A DNA stretch of 64,000 nt from Pomphorhynchus laevis. Taxonomy: Eukaryota; Acanthocephala; Palaeacanthocephala; Echinorhynchida; Pomphorhynchidae. The notes below the pieces were generated by a model. That model worked only from the letters and a program-made list of their open reading frames with translations, did not search any database and had not been told where the DNA came from. This document shows, one piece after another, positions 54,021 through 64,000 of this stretch (the first letter of the stretch is position 1; every line of letters begins with the position of its first letter). Made by a program: the position numbers and the translations under genes. The stretch lies in NCBI GenBank assembly GCA_012934845.2, contig WNNJ02001270.1, positions 1 to 64,000 of the forward strand. Direction: 5' to 3'.

Positions 54021-54346
54021 TACTGGCGTACCATATATTGGTAACAGCTGAGTAGGGATAGGGCGAGTATTGCTCGTTTAAATCTCTCTCAGTCTTCATT
54101 TTAGAAGATATTCAAGAAGGAGAGATTTGGTTGTTGGAGGGATAGGGCTTTGGGTTGGATCGGTAGAATAGGCCTTGATAAAGTTTAAGAGGAGTCACTA
54201 GCCCAACACAACTATGGAGCCACGCAATCACCACAACCAATCCTGCCCTGGGGAGACTTCAGGAGTAGAGACTTATCTGTCACAGATATTCTTAACGCCT
54301 GTGGACCTCTTCCGGGCACCTCCAAATCTGTAACTCCACTTTCTTC

Positions 54347-55363
54347 TTGGGTCTGTCAGCTTTTGAAGCCGATCAAAGAAGGAAGGCGGCCGTCACAATA
54401 CTATTAGCCACTCCTTCCGATGTGGCCGCCATTAATATTAGCAGAAGGATTTTTATTTCTAAAAAGTATCCGGTCTCTTGTCCTAAAGACTTGCGGCCGA
54501 TTTCGATTCAAAATTCCCTCGTATCGATCTACAAGAAAGCGCTTGCGCGTAGAACCCGCGATCATCTGAGTAGGCAAAATTTAATCCCACCTGGTTTCCA
54601 TGGGGTTGCCAAACGTCGCTCGGTCCATTCAGAAGTAGGTGAGGTGGAGCAGTTTTGTCGGGATAATATCCATCGTATTGTTGTGGCTGTTTTTCTTGAC
54701 TTTTCTGCTGCATTTGATCGAATCTTCATTCCTTTTGTGATCTCTTCTCTCAGGTCCCTCGGGTTGCCTGCGAGAATTGCGAATTAGGGTGAAGATATTG
54801 CTGTACACCAAGCAATTTTATTATGATGATGACCCTGATGCGCGTCAGTTCTACCCTATTATGGGTGTGCCTCAAGGTGTGTCTAGTGGTGTACGCTGAT
54901 GACACCACAGCCCTGTTTACTGTTAACAGGTGCAAAGACGTAGTATCAGACATCAGCCGCTTCCTTTTAAGATAAAGACCAGTTACCCAAGTCCAACCTT
55001 GTTTTAAACTCGGCTAAATCGCAGGTTGTTGTCTTTCATGGCTCCCCTGCGACGAAGCAAAAACTTAAGAGACTAGCACTCTATGAGCTCTCCTTCATAT
55101 TTGCCTCTGAACCACACCCTACCTTCACAAGTCGAGTAAAATATCTGGGGTTCTCCATTTCGGTGAACTGGTTGGCGAAAGCCGACCTGGATAGACTCAA
55201 ATATATCCTGAAGAGAGCAAGATGGGCTCTGAAACGGGCCCAGCATCTGTCGTTGAAAGGGAAAACCCAGGTGCGCCTCTGGGGGCACTTGGGCTATCTC
55301 GGGATTAGTCTTCTTTTCAATAGGACAGTCTTCTTTTCCAGAGCAAAGGCTAAGGTTTCTTAA
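54347..55363 (+). pseudogene. J1 ORF2 reverse transcriptase, broken
   Basis: 54470-54787: CPKDLRPISIQNSLVSIYKK, HGVAKRRSVHSEVGEVEQFC, VVAVFLDFSAAFDRIFIPFV (first catalytic Asp). The next block up to YADDTTALF is compressed: YPIMGVPQGV joins straight to VVYADDTTALF (54855-54915), so ~90 bp present in J2/J3 (GSPLSPI... to RL) are deleted here. 55040-55270 has the RT tail. Confidence 0.78.
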
Positions 55364-55650
55364 GCTCCTTTTCTTGCGTTTACCCAGCATAGTCCGCGCC
55401 GATTGAACTCTTCGGGGAGGGTGAAAGACCCCGGGTGGTTCAGTCGGAAGGCGGAGTGTTAAATCGGTTGGGGAGTTCAGATCCCGCTGGATTTGAGGCC
55501 ATAAAAAGGGATTGAAGACGGAAAGAAGTGAGAAGAGTTAAGTTTTTTTAGTTTTTGATTTTTGACTTATGTCATCTATCCTTTTAATTTTTGGGTTTTT
55601 GTATTAAAAAAATTGTTATTATTATAATCAATCTCAATTATGGTGTAAAA

Positions 55651-56770
55651 ATGGATGCTGATTCTGGTAGAAATTCTGATCTAAAGGGATTTTCTTCTAA
55701 TATTCCATACAAAAGGCAGGTTGGTGACGTTTATGTGTTAGGGGATGGAGAGGTACTTCCTCTCATCCCTAAACTAAATAATTTAATAATTATAAATATA
55801 AAGAAGCCTATGGAAAGGCATTTTCTCAACAACACATTCCTTAGAAAATTCAGTGGGAGATTGTCAAAGAGAGTGATCTTTCACTCGGTAAAGTTTTTTG
55901 AAACGCAAATAAGAGTTTATTTTACATCGGCCGATTTGCGAACGATTATGTCAAGTTTTTCCATGCCGAGCTATCTGATTTAGGTGAAATCGTGGAGAAA
56001 CCTATCTTGGGGACGGTTAAGATTACCGGCCTCCCCTGTCCCCTTAAATGAAGCGGATGTTTTGAGTCTTCAGCAAACATACAAAATTTCTAACTTCAGA
56101 TCAATTGGAAGTAAATCAGGAAATCCTATTCCCATCGGCTGTTGTTCCGCCTCGGTGGATTAAGGGCAAATTCTAACGAATTTTTGATTCAACTCCTTTA
56201 TGGGTGTTAATTTAAATTTTACACTGATTGACGAGTTTACGTTTCCACACTGCAGCCGATGTCACAAATGGGGACACTGGGCATCTAGCTGCATAGTGAC
56301 GCCAACCTATGGGAAGTGTGGTATTTCCAATTGTTCATCACTTAGGCTAGTCATCCCTGCGAGACCCCCCCCATCCTGCTCGAACTGTGGGGGAGAAATC
56401 TTGAATAGCAGGAAGTGTGGATGTTTTAAGGCCCACAATGCAAAGTTCTTCAACTCAGGCACATCGCCGGGGGCTTGTTTCTGCATCGTTTTTCGCTGCT
56501 GCATCCCCCCGTATGGAGGATACTGAATTATTAAAGATTGTGGACGATCGCATCGCACCTGTTTATAAACAAATGGAAGAACTAATTTCTAATCTTCTTT
56601 CGGCCTTATACACAAACAAGACATTGCCAATTTCGACGGTTCAAGCTTCAAACAAAATTGCTTCACCGGCAATAATCGGGAATACACTTTTCTTTACTGA
56701 ATATGTAGTTCTCTATTCTTGGCAAGTAGAACATACTTCCTTGAATCTTGGTTTAAATTCCGCTTAGATT
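55651..56770 (+). pseudogene. J2 ORF1, broken, with CCHC knuckle
   Basis: 55651-55980: EVLPLIPKLNNLIIINIKKP, LSKRVIFHSVKFFETQIRVY. 56200-56300: GVNLNFTLIDEFTFPHCSRC, HKWGHWASSC (CX2CX4HX4C knuckle). 56370-56440: CSNCGGEILNSRKCGCFK. 56510 on: MEDTELLKIVDDRIAPVYKQ in another frame. It is the nucleic-acid-binding ORF1 of the LINE. Confidence 0.68.
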
Positions 56771-57299
56771 ACCGTCTAGTGATTACATGAGGCTAATTAC
56801 CTAGATGTAACAGAAAACGTATTTTTTACAAAGGCTTTTACTGAATTATTGTACTGTCAAAACAACTTTCGAAGTATAATATATTGATATGCAGTTAAAA
56901 AATTATCATAACTCTATCGTCTGTCTTCTACCATCTTGCACAAGAGCACAGCTTACTTCCCACACGAAATAACGTGTCAATTTCACAGGCTATAAATACC
57001 TCGAAATTTTGCTCTTCTAACTCGTGCAAGCATCGCCATCAAAGCAGGAAGGAAGACAGCAGAAATTTTTGAGCAAACAAACATAGGCTCAAACAAGCAT
57101 CGGCTCACGCCGTCCCTCCCATCAAGATTGGAAAACTAATTCAGGAATGCCGGGGAAATGAAGATAAAATTGCCCGGGACAAGTACCTACCCCTGGTGGA
57201 GCTAGTGGTGGGAAGGGTAACCTTCCTACACTAGCTCCGTCTAGGTAGGCAATTCCACATCTAACTAATCCATAACAATGCAGAGTACTCGTAAGCCTT

Positions 57300-58215
57300 T
57301 TTCACTGAATATCCTTTAGTGGAATTCAGGAGGTGCTTCTGTCCTTAGACTTCTATCTGGTAGATATGAGGGTGTTATAGTCTTTCAGGAGACGCGGTTT
57401 ATCCGTCTCTCCTAGGACATTACTCGATTTATTCCAACGCACATTTGTTCCAACTATACTCCGTACATAATCCAACCTCACTCCTCTTCATCTCAAGGAC
57501 ACTTGACCTTAGTTAAGTGCTCCTTAAGGTCCTCCCTCCTATTAAACTACTCATGTCCAGCCATGTCTTGTTTAGTAGTTTCACAATGTAAGAATGGTAA
57601 ACGCCTCAGTCTAGCCAATGTCTACATACATCCAGGGGAGATTCACAAGAACCGTGACCTCCTGGATAGTATTATTGACAGCGGCTATGACATAAAACTT
57701 AGGGATTTTAACGACAGAACTGGTCGTTGGATCAACGCAGTACTTCGCAGGTCTAGAAAGATTATCTTATTCATAAACCACCGACCCATACATTTTATTG
57801 CACATCTACAAATTTTATACTCGACATTATACTGTTTCACTAAAAGTGGTTGGTAAAACCCCTCTGCACGGATCAGTCGCGTCAGCAATTGTTCACCTCT
57901 CATGACCTACTTTGTTGGAGAATTAAGGAAGATATGTTGCTTCAAAGGAGGTTTCACTTTGATCCGATCAGAGTGGCCATCTTCCAGGCAGCTATCAGTC
58001 GCTTCCCCCGAATTGGGAATGATAGTTTAACCGAATTCAATACCTACCTCTTTTCGCAAGCTACCGCGATTTTATCGACTACCTTTAAAGGTCGTATATA
58101 CAATCCCACTCCGACGAAACTCGAGGTCTTAGCGAAGTTGCTTAAAATAATCTCTCTGTTTCCGCCAGACAGGCCCTCTCGAATGAATACTGGAGAGCTA
58201 GATATAGGTTCCAGC
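57300..58215 (+). pseudogene. J2 ORF2 endonuclease, broken
   Basis: 57300-57410 NIL.WNSGGASVLRLLSGR-like; 57503-57856 SLANVYIHPGEIHKNRDLLD and RDFNDRTGRWINAVLRRSRK; 57850-58218 LFTSHDLLCWRIKEDMLLQR. In J2 the usual LGDFND reads LRDFND, so a residue of the catalytic motif is altered. Confidence 0.72.
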
Positions 58216-58543
58216 TGAGTAGGGATAGGACGAGTATTGCTCGCCTTAATCTCTCAGTCTTCCTTTTGGAAGTTTTTCAAGAAGTTTGTTTGTAGGATAT
58301 GGGCATTGGGTTGGATAGATAATGTAGGCCTTGTTAAAGTTTTAAAGGAGTCACTAGCCCTACACAACTATGGAGCCACACAATCATCTCAACCAATCCG
58401 GCTTTTGGGGGAACTTCAGGAGTAGAGACCTATATGTTACAGATATTCTTAACTCTTGGAGTCCACTTCCGGTCACCTCCAAATCCGTCGCTCCACTTTC
58501 TTCTCGGGTCTGTCAACTTTTGACAGCCGAACAGAGAAGATAG

Positions 58544-59518
58544 GTGGCCGTCACAATGCTTCTAGCCTCCCCATCCGATGTAGCAGGCATCAATATTAGT
58601 AAGAGAGTTTTTATTCTTAAGAAAAAGTCCTGCTCATGTCCTAAAGATCTGCGACCCATTTCGATTCAAAATGCCCTCGTGTCGATTTACGAAGAAGCGC
58701 TAGCGTGTAAAATTCGCAACCATTTAAGTAGGCGTAATTGGATCCCTCCAGGTTTTCATGTGTTAGTCAAAGGTTGCTCGGTCCTCTTAGCAGTTGGTGA
58801 GGTGGAGCAGTTTTGTCGGGATAATATCCATCGTATTGTTGTGGCTGTTTTCCTTGACTTTTCTGCTGCATTTGACCGCATCTCCATTCCTTTTGTGATC
58901 TCTTCTCTCAGGTCCCTCGGGTTGCCTGCGAGAATTGTGAACAAGGTGGAGATCCTGCTGTACACCAAGCGGTTTTATTATGAAGACGACCCTGATGAGC
59001 TTCAGTTCTACCCTATTACGGGTATGCCTCAAGGTTCCCCACTTTCTCCTATCATATTTATTGCTGTCTCCATTAATCTATTCAAGATATTTAAACTTGA
59101 ACAACGTCTAGTGGTGTACGCTAATGACGCCACAGCCATGTTCTCTAGACACAGGTGCAAGGACGTAGTCTCTGACATCAGCCGTTTCATTTTAAGATTA
59201 AAAGACCAGTTGGCCAAATCAAATCTTGTTCTAAACTCCGAGAAATCGCAAGTGGTCGTCTTTCATGGCCCACCTGCAACAAAGCAAAAGCTTAAGAGAT
59301 TAGCACTCTCTGCGCTCTCTTCCATATTTGCCTATGAACCACTCCCCACCTTCACAAATCGAGTAAAATACCTGGGGTTCACCATTACGGTGAACTGGTC
59401 GGCGAAAGTTGATCTGGATAGACTCAAACGTATCCTGAATAAAGCTAGATGGGCCCTGAAACGGGCTCAGCAAATGTCATTGAAAAGGGAAACCCAGGTG
59501 CGCCTTTGGGGCACTTGA
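58544..59518 (+). CDS. J2 ORF2 reverse transcriptase (324 aa open)
   Basis: Open for 975 bp. CPKDLRPISIQNALVSIYEE, VVAVFLDFSAAFDRISIPFV (first Asp), YPITGMPQGSPLSPIIFIA, VVYANDATAMFSRHRC, LVLNSEKSQVVVFHG, NRVKYLGFTITVNWSAKVDL. All RT blocks are in order, but the catalytic YADD is YAND here, so it is very likely inactive. It would copy element RNA at the nicked target. It is a LINE gene, not a host gene. Confidence 0.75.
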   Translation: MAVTMLLASPSDVAGINISKRVFILKKKSCSCPKDLRPISIQNALVSIYEEALACKIRNHLSRRNWIPPGFHVLVKGCSVLLAVGEVEQFCRDNIHRIVVAVFLDFSAAFDRISIPFVISSLRSLGLPARIVNKVEILLYTKRFYYEDDPDELQFYPITGMPQGSPLSPIIFIAVSINLFKIFKLEQRLVVYANDATAMFSRHRCKDVVSDISRFILRLKDQLAKSNLVLNSEKSQVVVFHGPPATKQKLKRLALSALSSIFAYEPLPTFTNRVKYLGFTITVNWSAKVDLDRLKRILNKARWALKRAQQMSLKRETQVRLWGT

Positions 59519-59764
59519 GCTATCTCGGGTTTAGTCTTCTTCTCAAGAGGACGTCCCCAGGAGCAAAGGCTAAGGTTTCTTAAGCTCCTCGTCTCTCGTT
59601 TACCCAGCATAGTCTGCGCCGATTTGATTCTTTGGGGGGGGGGAAATACCATAGGTGGTTTAGTCGGAGGGCGGCATGTTGGATCGGGTAGTGGCACAGA
59701 TTCCCTGGACCTGTTGCCATAGATAAAGTAGTAGAAGACTAGAAGAACAGTAGTCGACAATATA

Positions 59765-60140
59765 TATTTCTGATCTGTTTTTAATTTGCTTATCTGTCTT
59801 CTATTTATCGATTGTATAGTTATTTAACAAAGCATATTATTATTGTACTTGCTATTTACAGGCCTTTTGATAAAACATGTGCGGATTTGCAACCAAAAAG
59901 TGCTCATTTTTTGCTCTAAATGCCTTCTACATAATAAATTTCTAACGAATATAGGAATATAATCGAGGTTGATAAGGATTAGTCAATCAAAAGGGTATCA
60001 GAATAATTAAGCTAAGTTCAATATATTCGAAATAAGAAGAGGCGACAAACGTTTAAAATTTGCCAAGAACATAAACAACAAATTTGATTATGTGAAATGG
60101 GTTTTATTGGCGAATTATGCGTAAGAGGGGTTTTAAATGA
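59765..60140. other. Tract between J2 and the inverted copy J3
   Basis: Unique AT-rich sequence; no gene. Confidence 0.5.
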
Positions 60141-60469
60141 ATAAATAAATATTTTCTTAATAGAAAGATAACACAAGGCAGCAGAATAGAACACAACACA
60201 TCAGCCAGTACTTAGACAACGTTCGATACACAGCAGAACCATAATTGTTTATCTGTAGTCTTCCAAAACGTCCTACAAGCTGATGTCCAGAGGAATCAGA
60301 GCCCTCCAACCAATCCAGCTCGCCGCCTTACGACTAAACCACCCGGGGTCTGCCCCCCTAAAGGATCTAATCGCGGCGGACGATGCCAGGTAAGCTTCAA
60401 GAACCTTTGCCTTTGCTCAGAGGAACGTCCTCTCGAAAAGAAGACTAATCCCGAGATAGCCCAGGTACC

Positions 60470-61420
60470 TCAGAGACGTACCCGGGATTTCTCCCTTAAT
60501 GACATATGCTGAGCCCGTTTCAGGGCCCATCTAGCTCTCTTCAGGATACGTTTAAGTCTATCCAGGTCAGCCTTAGCTGACCAGTTCACGGTCACAGAAA
60601 ATCCCAGGTATCTTACTCGATTAGAAAAGACAGGGAGTGGTTCGTTGGTCAGTAAGGAGGATAGAGCAGAGAGTGCTAATCTCTTAAGCTTTTTCTTCGT
60701 CGCAGGGGCGCCATGACAAACAACCACCTGCGATTTCGAGGAGTTTAAAATAAGGTTGGACTTGGAAAGCTGGTCTTTTAATATTAAAAAGAACTGACAG
60801 ATGTCAGAGACTACGTCTTTGCACTTTCGTCCAGAAAACAGGGCTGTGGTATCATCAGCGTATACCACTAGACGTTTTTCGCGTTTAAATATTTTGAACA
60901 GTTCAATGGAGGCAGCAAGACACAAGATAGGAGAAAGTGGTGAACCTTGAGGCACTCCTGTAATAGGGTAGAACTGACGTGCATCAGGGTCGTCTTCATA
61001 GAAGAATCGCTTGGTGTACACCAGTATCTCCACTCTGTTAACAATTCTCGCAGGCAACCCGAGGGACCTGAGAGAAGAGATCACAAAGGGAATGGAGATA
61101 CGGTCAAATGCGGCAGAGAAATCAAGGAAAACAGCCACAACGAGTTGATTGCTATTCTCTTGACAAAACTGATGCACCTCACCAACTGCTGAATGAACCG
61201 AGCGACCTTTGACGAACCTATGGAAACCAGGTGGGATTAGATTATGCCTACTCAGATGGACGCGGATTCTACGCGCAAGCGCTTTTTCGTAGATCGAAAC
61301 GAGGGAATTTTGAATCTAGATGGGCCGCAGGTCTTTTGGAGAGCAAACCGGATTTCTCTTAGGGGTAAAAATTCTCTTGCTAATATTGATGTTGGCTACA
61401 TCAGAGGGCGATGTTAAAAG
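60470..61420 (-). pseudogene. J3 ORF2 reverse transcriptase
   Basis: 61420-61190 carries the first RT blocks in other frames (fingers; CSVHSAVGEVHQFC-like). 61177-60470 is open: VVAVFLDFSAAFDRISIPFV, YPITGVPQGSPLSPILCLAA, RLVVYADDTTALFSGRKCKD, LILNSSKSQVVVCHG, NRVRYLGFSVTVNWSAKADL. Catalytic D and YADD present. It is cut from its upstream fingers by stops. Confidence 0.8.
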
Positions 61421-61551
61421 CATAGTGACGGCCACTTATCTCTTAGACCGGCTGTCAAAAGCTGACAGACCGAGAAGAGAGTGGAGCGGTGGACTTGGAG
61501 GTGCCCGGAAGAGGACCCCAGGCATTCAGGATCTCTGGAACAGAGAGATCC

Positions 61552-62715
61552 CTACTCCTGAAGTCCCCCCCAAGGCGGGATTGGTTGCGGTGATTGCGTG
61601 GCTTCATAATTATGTAGGGCAAGTGACTCCTCCAAAACATTAGCAAGACCAATGCTACCAATCCACCCATATGCACTCTCCGTCGAACAAACAAATCTCT
61701 CTTTCTGGAATATCTTCCATAAGGAAGACCGGGACGGATTAAAAGAATCAATGCTTGCCCTATCCTTACCCAGCTGGAACCTATATCTAGTGCTCCAGTA
61801 TTCTTTCGAGAGAGATTGACGTGCAGAAGAAGAGAGATTGGGAAGATGGAGCATATGTGCAAGGGTCTTGAGCTTTGTTGGAGTGGGATTGAAAAGGCAA
61901 CCTTTATAGGTAGTCGATAAAATCCCGGTAGCTTGCGAAGAGAGGTAGGAATTGAATTCCGTTAAACTCTCATTCCCAATTTGGGGGAAGCGCCGGACAG
62001 CTGCCTGAAAGACCGCCACTCTGATTGGATCAAAGTGGAATCTCCTCCGAAGCAGCATGTCCTCTTCTATCCGCCAACGAATTAGGTCATGAGAGGTGGA
62101 CAGATGTTGACGCGACTGTTCAGTACAGAGGGGTTTTAACAACCACCTCTCATGAATCAGTAGAAGGTCGAGGAGTGAGTTTGTTGTAGATCAATGAAAG
62201 GCAGGGGATGGTGGTTTATGAATGAAGTACCGGTTCCTAGCTCTGCGGAGTGCTGCATTAATCCAACGACCAGTTCTGTCGTTGAAATCACCTAGTACCA
62301 TGTCATAGCCGCTATCAATGATCCGATCCAGGAGGTCACGATTCTTGTGAATCTCCCATGAACGAATGTAGACGTTGGCAAGACTGAAACTTTTACCGTC
62401 CTTACAGAGAGAAACTACTAAACAAGAAAGGGCTGGACAAGAATAATTTAAAAGAAGAGAGGATCTTAAAGAGCATTTAACTAGGGTCAGGAGTCCTTGA
62501 GATGAAGAGGAGTGAGGCGAGGTTATGTACGGAGTATAGTGGGAACAAATGTGCTTAGGGATAAATCGAGTAATGTTCCGGGGGAGACGGATAGACCGCG
62601 TCTCCTGAAGGACTATAACAACTGCATCTCGGCCTGAGAGAAGTCTAAGGGCCGAAGCTCCTCCCGAATTCCACTGAACAATGTTCAGTGAAAAAGTTTC
62701 ACCGATACTTGACAT
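61552..62715 (-). pseudogene. J3 ORF2 endonuclease, one frame change
   Basis: 62715-62191: MSSIGETFSLNIVQWNSGGA, VIVLQETRSIRLPRNI, SLANVYIRSWEIHKNRDLLD, MVLGDFNDRTGRWINAALRR. 62142-61552: LSTSHDLIRWRIEEDMLLRR and SLTEFNSYLSSQATGILSTT. QWNSGG, LQET, LGDFND and SHD motifs are all intact. A frame change near 62150-62190 separates the halves. Confidence 0.8.
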
Positions 62716-62749
62716 AGAGTTGGCTCAGTTATACGGGAATACCGGACCC

Positions 62750-63983
62750 TAAACATGACTAGAGATAGAAGGGTTACCTCCTCCACCACTAGACAGGTCC
62801 ACGACCGGCACTACCCCGCGAGCAGCATCATCATTTCCCAGAAAGATTACAGGCTGAGAAGATCCCCATGCCTTCTTTTTCTTAAGGTCTATAATCTTTA
62901 GAGGGGGCACTGTTTCCGAACCAGGACGCTTGTTTGAAACAGCATCTGAACATCTGGAGTCACAGGCTGCGGGCAGCATAGGAAGTTGCATAAGTTGGAA
63001 ATCAAGGCTTCCAGACGTTTACTACAGGCCTGAATTTTAACATCCATAAGTTTTAAAATATCAATGTCAGTCATCTTCCGTTTCCACGTTAAAGAAGAAG
63101 TAACACGGTGATCAGCTGCAGGACGCTGTTTTGAGAAAAGGTTAGAATAATTCTTAAAAAGAGGACATATCCTGTACCAGGAGAGATGACCATCTCCACA
63201 ATTACAGCAGCAAAGGGAAGCATCACATTTAACTCCAGAGGTAAGGGAAGAGCAGTTCCCAGAAGAACAGACCGCAAATCCTAGGTAGACTGCAAGACGA
63301 CTCCCAGTGCCCCCCACTGGTGACAAATGTTACAGTGAGGATATGCAAAACCATCCTCATCAATCTTAACGAATTTCAGGTTAAACCCTAGGAATGGGTT
63401 CCTACAGGAGCGCTCCAGTATATCTGCTTGAGAGGAATCAGCAGTGGCAAATGCCACAGGGACTTCCAGACCAGCTTTATTAACTACTCTCCTCAGAGAG
63501 GATAGCTTAAATAGTGCTTTCAGGGAGGCTACATCTTCCTCCTCCAAATGAGTGGGGAAGTTTGTAATCTTAGTGTAGCCTGAATATGCTTAAAAGAAAT
63601 CTTACCAGTCTTTTAATTTGAGATCAAAATAAGATGCATAATCAGTAAGAAGGTCCGAATTGCCGAAAGAAACCTTTAAATTATTATCGAATGTTCTAAC
63701 CGAATTAAACAGGATTCTGTTTTGGCACTTTAATGCAAAATCACGAAGGAATACATTAAAAAGATCTTGCCTTTTTATTGGAATAGTACTAGTAATAATA
63801 CATAAATTGTTGGCTTTAGGAATAGGGGGAAGAACACCCCCCATCAGCATGCAATTTTAAGACATCTCTTACATTGAGCTCCACCAGTGTTGAGAACTTA
63901 CCACCAGGAACAGACGAAAATTCCTTTGAATTTGAACAAATTTTGGAGGTTTTTGATCCTCCGCAAGCGCAACAATCGTACAT
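62750..63983 (-). pseudogene. J3 ORF1, broken
   Basis: 63983-63850 MYDCCACGGSK...; 63850-63602 VLPPIPKANNLCIITSTIPI, NRILFNSVRTFDNNLKVSFG; 63547-63281 MEEEDVASLKALFKLSSLRR, NPFLGFNLKFVKIDEDGFAY, PHCNICHQWG; 63326-62898 CCNCGDGHLSWYRICPLFK (knuckle-like), KMTDIDILKLMDVKIQACSK. ORF1 as in J1/J2, spread over three frames. Confidence 0.7.
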
Positions 63984-64000
63984 TTTTTTGGGGTTTTGCC

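Larger units (their letters stand above)
51431..55560 (+). mobile_element. Jockey/R1-like LINE, copy J1, broken
   Basis: ORF1 zone 51431-53080: VLPLFRNF-like start, a block ...RVIFNSVRFYETTIKISFV, GYNLKFSIIEQDDKTYPDCN, a zinc knuckle (CKNCFGSHPAWSKRC; 52613-52660). ORF2 starts near 53110 (MVSKPEFFSLNILQWNSGGA), endonuclease with VLGDFNDINGRWI (53522-53560) and STSHDLIRWR, then RT (54400-55150). Copy J1 has extra local duplications (51885-52590). It ends ~55560 where J2 begins, in the same orientation. The frame is broken many times. Confidence 0.82.
55640..59760 (+). mobile_element. Jockey/R1-like LINE, copy J2, broken
   Basis: ORF1 starts at 55651 (MDADSGRNSDLKGFSSNIPY) and runs to about 57240, endonuclease 57280-58200, RT 58510-59520, 3' end to ~59760. 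It begins within ~90 bp of the end of J1 in the same orientation. The J2 N-terminus differs from J1 and J3, so these are separate subfamilies. The RT is open for 324 residues but the rest is broken. Confidence 0.82.
60150..64000 (-). mobile_element. Jockey/R1-like LINE, copy J3, inverted, runs to the window edge
   Basis: Minus strand from 63983: ORF1 begins MYDCCACGGSKTSKICSNSK and shifts frame into MLMGGVLPPIPKANN (63850). ORF1 continues 63547-62750. ORF2: endonuclease 62715-61550, RT 61420-60470, tail to about 60230-60150. YADD is intact (VVYADDTTALF), and it is the least damaged of the three copies, yet it has several frame changes. Confidence 0.85.

Overview
The window is AT-rich animal DNA dominated by decayed mobile elements. 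Penelope-like elements (PLEs) with GIY-YIG endonucleases, several families of APE-type LINEs, one Ty3/Gypsy LTR element, a Tc1/mariner remnant, a tRNA-derived SINE and hammerhead-ribozyme repeats occur together. Spliced-looking exons and this mix point to an invertebrate metazoan. I cannot name the phylum from sequence alone. Host genes are few.

Layout. 0.16-5.7 kb: minus-strand PLE remains, split by a Ty3/Gypsy element (1572-5360) with very short LTRs and a 5-bp target duplication. 6.1-7.0 kb: two PLE reverse transcriptase fragments. 7.47-11.35 kb: an internally deleted LINE copy followed by a near full-length but broken LINE of the same family. 11.5-14 kb: decayed coding-like tracts. 14.9-15.3 kb: a convincing last exon of a host gene (minus). 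17.9-19.3 kb: three tandem ~463-bp units, each with a hammerhead ribozyme on the minus strand (a retrozyme-like array), followed at once by a PLE terminal hairpin. 20.7-21.1 kb and 38.15-38.47 kb: two paralogous small genes of unknown function (minus). 22.1-23.4 kb: inverted and direct repeats. 24.3-27.4 kb: CR1/L2-like LINE pieces. 28.6-31.9 kb: a PLE (minus) split by an RTE-like LINE (minus). 32.5-33.4 kb: a dispersed AT-rich repeat. 33.6-34.5 kb: another CR1/L2-like piece (minus). 34.7-37.6 kb: a 582-bp tandem array made from the 3' end of a PLE, with a Tc1/mariner fragment inside the region. 41.4-42.65 kb: an intact intronless 401-aa RRM protein (minus), the best host gene here. 43.06-45.36 kb: a large 21-bp minisatellite. 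45.4-45.65 kb: SINE. 46.15-46.3 kb: PLE hairpin. 49.0-49.74 kb: LINE 3' end. 50.2-51.24 kb: an acidic repeat-protein gene disturbed by a 79-bp duplication. 51.4-64.0 kb: three related Jockey/R1-like LINEs, two head-to-tail (+) and one inverted (-).

The most interesting signal is the hammerhead array at 17.9-19.3 kb. It has the full ribozyme core, pairing stems and an extra closing helix, lies beside a PLE-type terminus, and sits in a window full of PLE debris. Published work ties small circular ribozyme RNAs in animals to PLE machinery, so this looks like a non-autonomous, PLE-dependent circular-RNA element and its possible partner family in one window.
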